From positions 8,556,001-8,620,000 of the forward strand of contig OY992838.1 in assembly GCA_963921425.1 (NCBI GenBank): a stretch of 64,000 nucleotides of DNA, written 5' to 3'. The notes under the pieces are model-generated. The model was not told the DNA's origin. It saw only the letters and a list, made by a program, of their open reading frames with translations, and made no database searches. Of this stretch, positions 1 to 12,127 are shown piece by piece; the stretch's first letter is position 1, and each line of letters starts with the position of its first letter. A program made the position numbers and the translations under genes. Origin of the DNA: Dryas octopetala (Eukaryota; Streptophyta; Magnoliopsida; Rosales; Rosaceae).

Positions 1-948
<948 letters not shown>

Positions 949-1925
949 GAGGCTGCAGAAAACGCAAATGGTGATGCAACGAGGAGAGTTTTGTTTGTGT
1001 TGTTTAATTTCTAGTTATTTGGTAATTGCCTGATTTATACTTGAACCTGGTAGATTTTTCTGTTTTTTCAAGTTCCGAATTAGATTAGCCATCCATTTAG
1101 TTTGGATCCTATAATTTTATATGGTTGAATGTTTTGGATGACTTGAATTTTGTTTCAGTTATGCTGCATTTGAGGTGTGACATTGTTCAGTCTCTTTATA
1201 GGTTGCAATACCTCTTACCTTCTTGCTTTTGTTTTTGTTTTTTTGTTTTTTACAATTAATTTAGCTTGTTTATTTTCTCATTCTAAGGGTAACCTTGAAA
1301 ACTTTCCTGTACTAAAAGTCTTGCATTTGTGTTTTGGTAATCTCTTGCACTTGAAAAAGTAAGCTTGCATTGATGTATTGCTGTTGGGAGGTGTTAATGT
1401 TAGAGTCCTCTGTAGGTAATCATGTTAGGCCTTTTTGATAACTCATATCAAGGTTAGCATACTCAATTGTAAAACTATTCATAGAGTTCTCTTAGGATAA
1501 ACTTCCATTAGGACAAAGAAAGAGTTACATCCAACTCATCCTCTAAGGATGACAATAGGCAATGTTGACTTTCTTCAACCAAAACAGAACACCCAGAAAC
1601 TGAACTGGCAAATTGGGCCAGTTCATGTATATGCTTCACCTATAGGCATACATACTGCAGATGGAGACTAGAGAAACTAGGTAGAGACTAGAGAGCATGG
1701 GCTTCCTCTATAGGATATGCTTCATTTGCGAAGCCAGGCACCCCATGCGGGAATAAAGATACAGCTTACATGGATTCTGATTCTAGAATGCGCTATTCAA
1801 ATCCCAGGCCTAGTAGCTTCAACCTGCCACGATAACCATTACTTTCTACCTGCTATAATAGCCATTACCTTGGTTGCTATTGGTGAAAAATTGCCTGGCA
1901 TGTAGCACTTGTTGAGCCAGAGCTG
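949..1925. other. RPS5 3' UTR and non-coding flank
   Basis: T-rich sequence after the RPS5 stop probably contains its 3' UTR and polyadenylation region; AT-rich stretches follow within about 200 bases. The open frames here are short, without recognisable domains. I see no RNA gene or clear repeat boundary. Confidence 0.5.
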
Positions 1926-2312
1926 TCATTAGCTTCTTTGCGTCATTACTAATCACCGTGCCAAGTTCGTGTCTATGTTTGGTGCTTGGTTTAGTTCACT
2001 AAGTTCTTGTCTTTGGTAGAGGCTATGTTTGGTTTGGTTTTGTTTTCTTTCGGTGGTTGCCCTGTGCTGCCCCTCTCTGTTGGTGTGATTCGGTTGTCTG
2101 TGAGATTGGTGGGGTCTTGGGGTAGGGCTTCTTTTAGGTTTTTTGTTTAGGGCCCAGAAAAAGCTGGGCCCTTTTGGTTGTTTCTTTGTATTCTTTGGGT
2201 TGTTCTTGGATTGGTTCCGAGTTTCCTGACTATTGTCTTTGCCTCGAATCTTGTAATTTTCTTCCATCAATGCATCTGTTTTCTACTGAACAAAAAGATA
2301 AAAAAAAAAAAG
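1926..2312 (+). repeat. possible 5'-truncated LINE 3' end
   Basis: A T/G-rich, stop-rich stretch ends in CTTGTAATTTTCTTCCATC, then CATCTGTTTTCTACTG and an A-rich tail at 2290-2312. This resembles the 3' UTR and poly(A) tail of plant L1-type LINEs. No reverse transcriptase frame is left, and I could not find a convincing target-site duplication. A chance A tract in ordinary intergenic DNA is the alternative. Confidence 0.35.
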
Positions 2313-3691
2313 AGTAATTTGGCATGTTGAGGAAGAGAGTTGATAATTGCTTAGAAAATTTGTTATTGAAACAAGGCTTATGTAATGGGCCTATTTGATC
2401 TCTCCAACAGTTTGGCCAATCTGAACATTGAAGAATTGGTCATTTGCAACAATAATAGAGATCAGGAGACTTATTCCTTTCTTACCCCCTACACTTCTAT
2501 CATGGATTCCCGAGGTTGAAGGCAAAGTTTTACTTTTTGGTTCATTGAAAGCAAGGCTTTAATTTGCAAACAGTCCAATTTTTTCTAATATATAATATTG
2601 TGTATTTGACAGCCGCAAGTTTGACAATCCAACATTCTAACTTGTCATATTAGGCTGAGGATGACATAGATAGCTGTTATCCAGTGTTGATATCATATCA
2701 TAATATATATTATCCTCCTTAAAAGGCAATATTTGTATGGCAAAGAGGACTTCCAACCTTAGAATCTAATGGACCCTATTGATAAATTGATCGATTTGGT
2801 CTACTATTAGCTATTAAGCACCTCTTCAACGACTTTAATTATTAGGTGGCCCATTTTGGAAGCTAAACTAAAAATTACACTAGGAACTGGTCCATAAGTT
2901 TGGATTCTTTGTTGATATTTTCTGTGTTGATAGTTTTGATACGATGTTTATATTCAAAATTATGTTGTGTTAGATTTTCATAATGATCTTTCTAATATAA
3001 ACTCTAAATATCAAAGGTTAAACCGGGCCGAAACGCATAATTCTTACCTCTAAAACGATGTTGTTTCAGCAAATGCACACAATATCAGCAGGAAAAAAGT
3101 GCAGAATATGCATTTATCCTAAAGATTGCACTGTGGCTGGTGCAGTACTCCCTTTGAATGTCCATGCCCTGCAAGAGTTCTACCCAACAACAGGAATGGG
3201 CTGTCTTAATTAATGCAAGGCCTCACCAGTCATCAATATCGGCCATTTTGGTCAACTTCTTACATCTGCATGTTTCATGCGGGCATTTTTATTTTAGACT
3301 TTCTCCTATGCTTATAAGTTATACCCAAATGAAGGAGTAATAATATGCTTTGGGACCTCTGCCTTGGTCTCGTGTCTGGTAGAGACAACCACACTAGGCT
3401 GCACAACTTTGACAAAGTTGGCTCTTCCTTATAAAATAAACAAAAAAATGGCCACATGGCTACCTATAGATAGGGCCAACCTTAAATTATAGCGATCCGA
3501 AGTGAACTATGAAAATGAAGTACTTGACAATTTATGTACATTACTTGAGTATAACATAGTATATAAATATATATGAGGTATATAAAATTTGAGGTCTCAT
3601 GGCGGTTGCGTCTTTCATATGCCTTGAAAGCCAACAGACTTATAGGTAAAACGTATAAGTAACAGAAAAGACAAATATAAAATAAGACCTT
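2313..3691. other. AT-rich intergenic DNA, nothing recognised
   Basis: No coding frame with domain similarity, no RNA gene and no clear repeat ends were found. The longest open frames (about 60 residues) overlap on both strands and look random. Confidence 0.5.
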
Positions 3692-4085
3692 TATTATACT
3701 TTACCCACCTAAACTTTGAAGTTAATTTTACTTTACCATTCAAAAGAAAAAAATTGTGTCTATTTACCATTTGCATTAAAAATTTGTTGCAATGTACTAC
3801 CTCTGACTCATTTTGTCTAAACTTTTGTTGAAAATAAGGGTGTTTTGGTATTTTCAAATTAGTTTTTTATTGTGTCAAAGCAAGTAAAGTGTAAAAAAAT
3901 TATTTTTTTCTAACAATAGGTATTTGAAGAAGACCAAAACACCCTTATTTTTAACAAAAATTTAGACAAAATGAGTCAGAAGTGATACATTGCAACAAAT
4001 TTTTAATTCAGGTAGTAAATTTGCACAATATTTTTTTAGATAGTAAAGTGAAATTAACCCCAAAATTTAAGTGGGTAAAATATAA
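3692..4085. repeat. fold-back (MITE-like) element, long imperfect arms
   Basis: The left arm, about 3692-3858, is repeated in reverse complement at about 3922-4085, with a spacer of about 63 bases. Shared blocks include TTTACCCAC at the outer ends, TTTGTTGCAATGTA in the middle, and TGACTCATTTTGTCTAAA plus AAGGGTGTTTTGGT near the loop. There is no protein. The structure fits a non-autonomous DNA transposon with very long terminal inverted repeats; the superfamily is not set because no clean target duplication was found. A transcript would fold into a hairpin with arms of about 165 bases. Confidence 0.75.
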
Positions 4086-4879
4086 AAAAAAAACATAAAA
4101 TAAATGTGTACTTGTAAACCATATAAGAGTACGCAACAAATGAAATATTTTAACTGGATTAGCTATTTCAACATGCCACATGGTAGGGGTATAACCATCC
4201 AAATCTCCTATCTGTTTTCACTAAAATAAGAGTTTCCTAGTTGGGAGTTGGGACACATAGGGCTGGAATTTATGCCGAATTATCGAAATTTACCGAGAGC
4301 CGACCGCAAAGTGCACCGACAATTACCGAAAATTGAGGTAACCGATACCGCCATTTCGATATTAGTTCCGAACCGTCTATTTTGGTAACGGCATCGGCTT
4401 ACGGAATACAATACCGGCGGTATACCGATACCGAATCCCAATTTAAAAAAAAAAATTAAAAAAATCATTTTTATACATTTATTTGATTATTTTTATACCG
4501 ATACAGATTTTTTTTTTTTGGTTTCACTCTCGAAGTCTCTCTCTCTCTCACTCTCGAAGTCTCCTTGTGCGATCCCAAATTCCCAACCACTACAGCATCT
4601 CGCCATCTTCAGTGACCACCACTACAGCATCTCCGACCACCACCACAGCATCTCCGACCACCACCACCACCATCTTAGACCCCAAACACGACCCACCACC
4701 ACCTTAAACCACCAGTTCACCCACCGTCGCCTCCCTCTCTCCCTTTCTCTCTTTGTCTGACGACTCTCACCAATCACCACCTCTCTCTCTGTCTAACCAG
4801 TAACCATTGTCGCCTCTCTCTCTGTCTAACCACCGTCATTACTCGTCGCCTCTCTCTCTCTGTCTCACGGCCCAATCAC

Positions 4880-5598
4880 CCACGCCACGCCAATCAGAAG
4901 GTAATTTCTCAATTAGGGTTTCGAATTGGGGTTTTTTGGGTTTCAATTTATTGGGGTTTAAATTTAGGGTTTCAAAGTTTCAATTTATATTTTGTTTGTT
5001 AGGAATTCATTAGGGTTTCAATTTAGGGTTTCGAATTAGGATAATTTCTCAATTAGGGTTTTAAAATTAGGGATTAATTAAGGGTTTTGGGTTAGGGTTT
5101 GTAATTTGCATATATAAATGGCTTGAAATATAATTGATCTTCATGGTTTCCTTGCAAGGTTGAAGCTTCGTGTTGCTTAGTGCTTAGTGCTTAGTGCTTA
5201 GTTGCTTACTGTTAAGAGATTGAGAGTGAAGCTGGCTGGTGGCAACGATCAGGTATATGGATTTCAATATTTCATGGCTTAGTAACTTAGTTTGGCTTAT
5301 TTGACATAAATTGGGTTTGATTTTGAATAAATTGAAGTAATGGGATTGTGTAATGTGAATATGTGATTTTGATTTTGGGGTTAAGGGTTTGTGCTGCTTG
5401 TTAATTGTGCTTTGATTTTGGGATTGTGTAATGTGAATATGTGATTGTTAATTGTGCTTTGTGCTTGCTGAAATGTTAGTATTAGTATGACATATTGACT
5501 AATTGACATGTATTAGTGTATTAGATTACAAGGTTGTATGATTTGCATTTTGCAAGGTTGCATTTTTCCACCTAAGATTTGTGTCTCTGTTTTAGGAT
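4880..5598 (+). promoter_or_regulatory. transposon leader with telo-box cluster and probable 5' UTR intron
   Basis: Between the CT-rich leader and the transposase ATG there are many TTAGGGTTT-type motifs (about 4914-5100), the plant telo-box in reverse orientation. A plausible splice donor lies at about 4900 (CAGAAG/GTAATT) and another at about 5252 (ATCAG/GTATAT); a strong acceptor TTTTAG lies just before the ATG at 5599. The region is therefore read as leader exons plus at least one intron. The splicing is inferred. Confidence 0.45.
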
Positions 5599-7936
5599 AT
5601 GATGGATTCCTCTAGCCAATCAAATACACTAGGTGCCTCATTAGGGTCTGTACCACAATCCCAAACACAAACACAACCTTCACCCCAAACACAACCTTCA
5701 CCACAAACACAATCTCAACCCCAAACAGTCGCTGAAGTGGGAGGAAAGAGGAAAAAGGGTAGTTCTATTGTGTGGGAACACTGCAAGAAAATCCAAAAAA
5801 CAGATGATAAGGGGGTAAAGCATACCATGGGGGTTTGCAACTATTGCCAAAAGGAGGTACCTGCTGATTCTAGGAAGAATGGGACCACTGGGTTGAGAAG
5901 TCACCTAGATAGATGCAAGCTTAGTCCTTTTTATGATAAGGGGGATCCTACTCAACCTTTATTGAAAAATGAGACAATTGGTGCTCCTTTGGTTCCTTGG
6001 TCCTTTAACCAACAAAGACATGAACAAATGCTTGTGCAATACATCATTATTGATGAGCAGCCCTTTAGGACAGTTGAGAGAAAAGGGTGGAGAGCCTTCA
6101 TCAAAGATCTTCAACCTAGGTTCAAGATTCCCGATAGGAAGAAGGTGGCTGCCCTAGTGTGGGATTTGTTCTTAGTGGAAAGGGCTAAGATATTAAGTGG
6201 GATAGGTGACCAAAGGGTAAGTATCACAACCGATACTTGGACCTCGATCCAAAACATCAATTATATGGTAGTCACTGCCCATTTCTTGGACAGTGACTGG
6301 AATTTGCATAAAAGGATCATTAATTTCACTAAGATCACAAGTCACAAGGGGGAAGATATAGGGAGGTGTCTAGAGGGGTGTTTGAACAGTTGGGGGATAA
6401 AAAAGGTGTTTAGCATTACAGTGGATAATGCTAAGACAAATGATGGGGCTGTTGAGTACATGGCCAAAAGGTTCAAGGCATTAAAAACTTTAATGCTTGA
6501 TGGCAAGTACTTGCATATGAGGTGTGCTTGTCACATCTTGAATTTAAGTGTGAAGGATGGGTTGAAGGAGCTTTATAGCTCAATTGAGGGGATAAGGAAT
6601 TGTGTGAAGTACATTCACTCATCCCCAGCTAGGTTAGACAAGTTTAGGCAATTTGCCATCTTAGAGTGCATGGACAAGATGGCAAATGTGCCTATGGATG
6701 TTTCTACAAGGTGGAATGCCACTTATAAGATGCTTGACAGTGCATTCAAGTATAGGATGGTGTTCAAAAGGATGGGGGATGAATCGGCTCCTTTTGTGAG
6801 TTATTTTAATGAGTATGAAAAGGATGCATCAAGAAACCTAGTTAAGAGAGTGGGGCCCCCGGGAGATGAGGATTGGGACAAGGCAAAAGCCTATGTGCAT
6901 TTTCTTAAAAGATTTTATCAAACAACATTGAAACTTAGTGCCACCAAGACTTGTACTTCACCCATAATTTGGCAACAAATGGTTGGGTTACAAAGTGAGA
7001 TACTGAAAAAAGTGAGTGATGTAAGAGATCCTACATTGCAAAGGGTGGCTTCTTCGATGATGGCCAAATTTGACAAGTATTGGGGGAGTTTTGAGATAAT
7101 AAACAAGCTTGTATTTGTAGCTGAAGCACTAGACCCTAGACTTAAATTTGAAATGATTAAAATATCCTTCTCCAATATTGGAGCCGATCCATCTAGGGTT
7201 GAAGAAGTTGTGGGTGAGGTTAAACAATGCTTGCTTGCTTTGTATGATGAGTATAAAGGGAGTGGAACCAATGAGAGTGAAGCTGCCCGATATGTAGGGG
7301 GTCGGGTAAGGATTGAGATGGCTGATGATGATGTAGAAGAAGATCTAGGAGCCGAAATGTGGAGAGTCCTTATACAACAAAGGGTTGAGCAACGACTTGT
7401 GGAAGTATCCAATGAAGTGGATAAATACTTGTTGGATCCTTTTGAGAGTGCAACATCGGCTGATTTCAACATCTTGAATTGGTGAAAAGTGAATGCAACA
7501 AGATATCCAATCCTTGCAAAGATTGCCAAGGATATCTTTGCAATTCCAAGTTCTACCGTTGCTAGTGAGAATGCTTTTAGCCTAGGAGGGAGGATTGTTG
7601 ATCCTTTTAGAGCGTCATTGACTCCAAAAATGGTAGAGGCATTAGTGTGTACTAATGATTGGCTTAGAGCCGAAGAATTTAGCTTCTACAAGGAACCAAT
7701 GGACGAAGATGTTGAATTTTATAGGGATCTTGAAGAAATAGAAGCAAGTAAGATTTTGGTGTTTCAAATTTCAATACAATTTAAATTATATTGATTGTTC
7801 TGTTCTGTGTCTAAGTTTGTAATTTATTTTACATGCAGCCTCCACTTTGATTCAAGGAAGTGCAAGTGCAAGTGCAAGTGCAAGTGCAAGTGGACCCAGT
7901 GCAAGTGCCATGCCTCCTCCTTCTACTACTACATGA
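5599..7936 (+). pseudogene. hAT transposase (BED finger, hATC dimerisation domain), one premature stop
   Basis: This is the transposase of the surrounding hAT element. Residues 55-110 form a BED zinc finger (Cys80, Cys83, His102, Cys106). The RNase-H-like core follows, with TDTWTS around Asp212, VDNAKTND around Asp276, and RCACHILNL at about 308-316. The frame is open for 628 residues and then meets TGA at 7483-7485, directly after ILNW; the family normally has a second Trp here (NWWK), so one TGG to TGA change explains it. The same frame continues through the hATC region (STVASENAFSLGGR, LTPKMVEAL) to 7747, then by a GT-AG intron (7748-7838) to an ending exon 7839-7936 rich in Ser-Ala. As it stands, the product lacks the dimerisation domain. 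Readthrough is conceivable but unsupported. Confidence 0.93.
7859..7891 (+). repeat. hexanucleotide microsatellite in transposase last exon
   Basis: About five tandem AGTGCA units encode alternating Ser-Ala in the last exon of the hAT transposase. The unit length keeps the frame whatever the copy number. Confidence 0.85.
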
Positions 7937-8012
7937 TTAAATCTGAGGTACTTGCTGGCTGCCTGGTTTGATTATTTCTGTTTGCAGGTTGTTACTAAGT
8001 TACTTGGTTTGG

Positions 8013-8160
8013 TGCAGAGGTTGATTTCTGATGGTTGTTTCATTTGCTGCCTTCCATATGCCATTTTCCAGCTGCAGAGGTTGATTATTTCTGTATGCTG
8101 CCTTCCATCTGCCATTTTCCAGCTGCAGAGGTTGATTTCTGATGGTTGTTTCATTTGTAT
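8013..8160. repeat. short tandem duplications in hAT 3' region
   Basis: Three near copies of a 50-60 bp unit built around TGCAGAGGTTGATT and CTGCCTTCCAT lie downstream of the transposase stop, inside the hAT element. They are non-coding. Confidence 0.7.
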
Positions 8161-8731
8161 AATTTAAGTTTTAAACTTAAGTTTGTAATTTGTAATTTGT
8201 AATTTGCAAGGTTGTAACTTAAGGTTGATTTCTAATGGCTGTTTCATTTGTATGATTTCTGATGCCATTTTCCTCCTTCTAATTTGTTAATTGTTCACAG
8301 GTTAAGTGTATGTGTGTGAGAAACTTGGATTTGTTTAGGTATTGATATGGAATTATGGATGACATATTGATATGTGATTTTGAATATTTGTTTAGGTATT
8401 GGTATTGTATATTGTATATTGTATATTTGTATGGAATTATGGATGACACATTTGTAGAACATATTGCTGCCTTCCATCTGGCCATTTTGAATCCATATTT
8501 TATTTTGGTTGAACAGCATTTTAGGCTTCAAATTGCAGAACAATTCAGGTGTTCGGTATTACCAATACCGCCCGATGCCGCAAAACACCGTACCGCACCG
8601 ATAAGTGCGGTTACCGCATTCTAGCGGTACGGTATCGGAGCCGAAATACAAGAATTCCGACCTCCTTTGGCCGGCATGCGGTATTAAAGGTTCGGTACGG
8701 TTCCCGTACCGAACCCACCCCTAGGGACACA

Positions 8732-9540
8732 TATCGAATTAAAAAGAAAATAAAAAAGGAAAAATGGGAAGTGAGGAGTGAGGACTGATTAATTATAATT
8801 TGAATGAATGCATGAGGGCATGGTAGCCAACAATTAATTGGTATGAATCATTGAGTTGGTTGTCATATCCAGATTTCATGGATCAGAATCATTGAATTAA
8901 GGACAATGAATCTCCAGGATACACTCACTTACAGCTATATATTCATATGTAGTAGAGCTGTAGAGGCTAGCTAGAGCATATATATGAATAATACTTATAT
9001 TTGATGGATGATTCTGGTGGCCATGTGATTACAAAAAGAATTGTAAGAAAAATTACATTTATTTTCTTTAGCATGTGTACCTTTTGCAATTAGTCCATGA
9101 TATCTTAAGACAAAAACAAAAAATCCATGATATATTATTTTAAAATGCTGTTATTCTTAAACATAAAAAATAAAAGAAAAATGTCATTATTTTAACTAGT
9201 GTATAGACTGTAGTATATGTTTTGATCACATGCAAAAAGAAAAATTATATTGGCTGATGTCAAATTATTGTTGGGTTGGTCGAAAGTTTGGTTTTGCAAG
9301 ATTGAGCTTTTGATCGCAAATTAAAGTTATTCAAATGTCTATCACAAAGCCAAAGCCAAAGACATGTATAAAGCTTTGAGACTAACTAGTTGTTATTCTA
9401 GTGGTATTATTTATCTTCTTAAAGTCAGGAGAGGTCTTTAATTCGATTTTTCCATTCCTCAAGATCAAAGAGAAAAAAATAAACAAAAACCTTTGAGATT
9501 AGCTCAAATAATAAAGATGACTAGGATAATAGGTTAAAAG
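8732..9540. other. intergenic DNA, nothing recognised
   Basis: AT-rich DNA from the hAT right flank to the next fold-back element. Scattered TATATGAATA-type motifs are present, but there is no supported gene. Confidence 0.5.
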
Positions 9541-10088
9541 AGAAAATTACAGATTTAGTCCACTTATTTTATACTTAGTTCAATTTTTGTCCACAATTTT
9601 TTTTAAGTTATGTTTTGGTCGACTAATTGTTCCACTTGTTCAATAAAAATTCAGATTTGTTTTCTCAAATTTAGCCTACCTTTTACCCTATCAAATCTCA
9701 CATAAATTCAGTAAACATATACTTGTTTAAAAGCTATGCATCTCTTCTTTACAACCATATAAAGATCATTCAAATTGGAGTTCTAAAACTCAAGATAATT
9801 GACCTCAAAGTAGGGTACCCGAAACTGCCAATTTTTTAAATTTCACCAAATTTCAATTCTTTTAGATTCTAATACCTCAAATTGGTTCCTATGACTAAAA
9901 AATGATGAAATATAACTTATACTTCAATTATAATTGAAGAAAACACAACCCAAAGGATTTAAAGTCACAAATCTGGACCTTTATTGAACAAGTGAAACAA
10001 TTAGTAGACCAAAACAGAACTTAAAAAAAATTGTAGACCAAAGTTGAACTAGGCATAAAATAAGTTGACTAAATCTATAATTTCCTCT
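9541..10088. repeat. fold-back (MITE-like) element, arms about 125 bp
   Basis: The arm 9541-9666 returns in reverse complement at about 9967-10088. Shared blocks run GATTTAGTC, ACTTATTTTAT, AGTTCAA, ACAATTTTTTTTAAGTT, TGTTTTGGTC, ACTAATTGTT and CACTTGTTCAATAAA in the same order in both arms. The 300-bp centre shows no gene. Long inverted repeats without coding capacity fit a non-autonomous Mutator-like or similar DNA element. No exact target duplication was found. Confidence 0.8.
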
Positions 10089-10752
10089 AGATTAAAACAA
10101 GTTGAAACTATGATTCCTTCCAATTTTATTTTAAAAAAGACATATATAATAACACATTCAATCAGGTGTGGACGAGCAAACTTGCGAACGTGCCACTGAG
10201 TGCTCGGTAGTTCTGCCGAGAGATTCAAATTTAGTCCCGGTAGTTGCAAAATACCGCATTTGGTTCATGTGTTTTATATTGTTTGTAATTTTAAAACAAT
10301 TTTAACAAAATCAAATTTTCAATTTGGGGATAAGTTATTCATTTGTTTTCAAGAAAAATTTTGTTGGGGGATTGAAAAACCATCTTATGGGTTTTCAAAA
10401 CTAATTTTAATTTTCACTCTTGTATTTATTTGCTAAGGAAATTGAGGCTCACAATTTTTTAGAGTTTGAACTTTAGGTTTGAGTTTTTTTTTTTTTTGAT
10501 TTAAAAATCAAATTTAAGGTTACATACACAATTTTTGGTCACTTTTGAGAAAAACTCGTGAGTTTAAACAAGTCATTAAATTTCGATTTGAAATTTTTTT
10601 TCATGTTGGGTGTAAAATGTTCTAACATTGCAAACAATATAAAACACAAACCAAATGTGAAATTTGAAACCATATTGACCAAAGAGCAAAATCTTTTTTT
10701 CCATAAAAAGATATAAAATTAAAGTTTAGTTCTTATTACGTTTCTTATTGAG
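10089..10752. other. intergenic DNA with a GCTCGG-type stem
   Basis: The AT-rich stretch contains a small palindrome-like segment at 10198-10222 (GTGCTCGGTAG and CTGCCGAGAG), resembling the core of the dispersed repeat at 11696, 44294 and 55489. No gene is seen. Confidence 0.45.
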
Positions 10753-11071
10753 AGCTACTATTTGCACACTTTTTTTTTTTTTTTGCACACCCCTATTAAA
10801 AAGAAAAAGACCATACAACCCTTCCTCTCTTTCCCTCTCTTTTTTCTCTCGTTCACACCCTCTTCCTCTATTTTTTTTTTTTGTTTCTTCTTCTTTTTCC
10901 CCATACTCGAGCCACCATTGACCATTTTCTTCCTTCTCTCTCTCCGCATGCACCACCACCACAGCACCACCAAAACAGCAACCACCATAGCACCACCAAA
11001 ATAGCCACCACCACCACCTTCTTCTTCCCCCTACCTAAGCCAAAACAGTCACCACCACTACCACATTCTTC

Positions 11072-11106
<35 letters not shown>

Positions 11107-11240
11107 CCTCTCTCCTCTTGCCTAAGTAGACAGCAAAAAAAAAAAAGGGTTGTAGGTGGTTCGGCAGACTAGTGTCGAACCCGTCGGTTTCGTTCGGCAG
11201 GTAACTGCCGAACAAAACCTTTTTTGCTGTCCGCTTAGGC

Positions 11241-11296
<56 letters not shown>

Positions 11297-11543
11297 GCGG
11301 GGTGATGCTGCCTAGTGCAGGGTGGTGGTGCATGTGTGTTGACAGAGAAAGGGAGAGCTTGTGAAAGATGATAGGGGTATGTGTTGACAGAGAAGGATGA
11401 GGTGTGTAATGAAATGAGGGTATTTTGGTAATGGTTGAGTGTGTGTTGAGAGGTTTTGAATTTGAGATAAGTGTGTGGGGTGTGTAGGAAAAAAAAAAAG
11501 AAAAAAAGTGTGCAAAAAAAAAAAAAAGGTGTGCAAATATCAG
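10753..11543. mobile_element. non-autonomous element with nested inverted repeats and (TC)/(GA) tracts
   Basis: The outer ends ATTTGCACAC plus poly(T) plus TGCACAC at 10759-10792 return in reverse complement at 11502-11540. A second inverted repeat lies inside: CCTCTTGCCTAAG and AGACAGCAAAAA (11116-11145) face TTTTTGCTGTC and CTTAGGCAAGAGG (11220-11247). It is bracketed by a (TC)n tract on one side and a (GA)n tract on the other, so the tracts can pair too. The loop carries GTTCGGCAG and CTGCCGAAC. Low-complexity open frames on both strands here are not genes. Confidence 0.6.
11075..11295. repeat. (TC)n and (GA)n microsatellites forming an inverted pair
   Basis: (TC)n occupies about 11075-11103 and (GA)n about 11245-11295. 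They lie as outer arms of the inner inverted repeat and are complementary to each other. Confidence 0.9.
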
Positions 11544-11695
11544 CCCTCTTCTTATTTGGACTGAAACTTTATGAACTTGTTTTTTCTAAATGAAGTCATT
11601 GACCACTACCATGTCCGACAATAAGAAATACGTCATCATTTTTTTTATGTTTTTTAAACTGTTTCTCATCACTGCTTCCTCCACTCATTTTTTAG

Positions 11696-11893
11696 GGTAT
11701 ATGATACGAATTCACCGCATACTCTCCTTAGAATGAGATTTGTGGAGACTGTATGTTATGTTTTAACTATGAGATTTTAGGCGCATAGTCAAAACCTAAT
11801 ATAAAGTTGATAAACTAGTGTCGAGGGCTCGAAGAAGAAGCAAAAATGCATTGATGAACACTCGATAATGATCGCTAAGCACTCGGTGCCTGG
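11696..11893 (-). repeat. dispersed repeat family with GCTCGG motifs, copy 1
   Basis: Read on the minus strand, this matches 55489-55650 and, more weakly, 44294-44437. All three begin with GGTGTCGAG- or GGTGCCAAG-like sequence, continue with a second half-palindrome, TGCATTTTT.CTTCTT and a GAGCCCTCGA-like block, then TTGTCAACTTTAT-like sequence; copies 1 and 3 share ACATACAGTCTCCA. There is no coding capacity. It may be part of an LTR or of a small non-autonomous element. Confidence 0.6.
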
Positions 11894-12127
11894 TATGCGT
11901 TAAAAAAAATAAAAACTAATGGATAAATATTATGTGACGTAAAATAGTTATAATATTATTCGAGTTTAGTTAAAATTCTAAAATTCATAAAACTTTAGCC
12001 GGTAAAATGTAAAAGTAAGACTCCAAAGAAATTCTCCCTTAAAAAGAACTAAGAAATATAATTTAGGGACTGTTGTTTTTAACTGTATAACCGAACCGAT
12101 GAACCAGAGCACCCAATTGACCCGAAC

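Larger units (their letters stand above)
4258..8723 (+). mobile_element. hAT DNA transposon with perfect 8-bp target duplication
   Basis: The element starts TAGGGCTGG at 4258 and ends CCACCCCTA at 8723, so the terminal inverted repeats match with one mismatch. It is flanked on both sides by the same 8 bp, GGGACACA (4250-4257 and 8724-8731), the hAT hallmark. Both subterminal regions are rich in short ACCG/CGGT motifs (4280-4440 and 8550-8715), as expected for transposase-binding repeats. Inside are a CT-rich leader (4525-4865), a probable 5' UTR intron, a BED/hAT transposase reading in the same direction, and a 3' region with short tandem duplications (8013-8160). The total is 4466 bp. The perfect duplication suggests a fairly recent insertion. 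Confidence 0.95.

Noticed and set aside
10726..11242. Open frames rich in Lys/Glu or Phe/Ser/Pro
   Set aside because: They are translations of (TC)n, (GA)n and poly(T) tracts inside a non-coding element.
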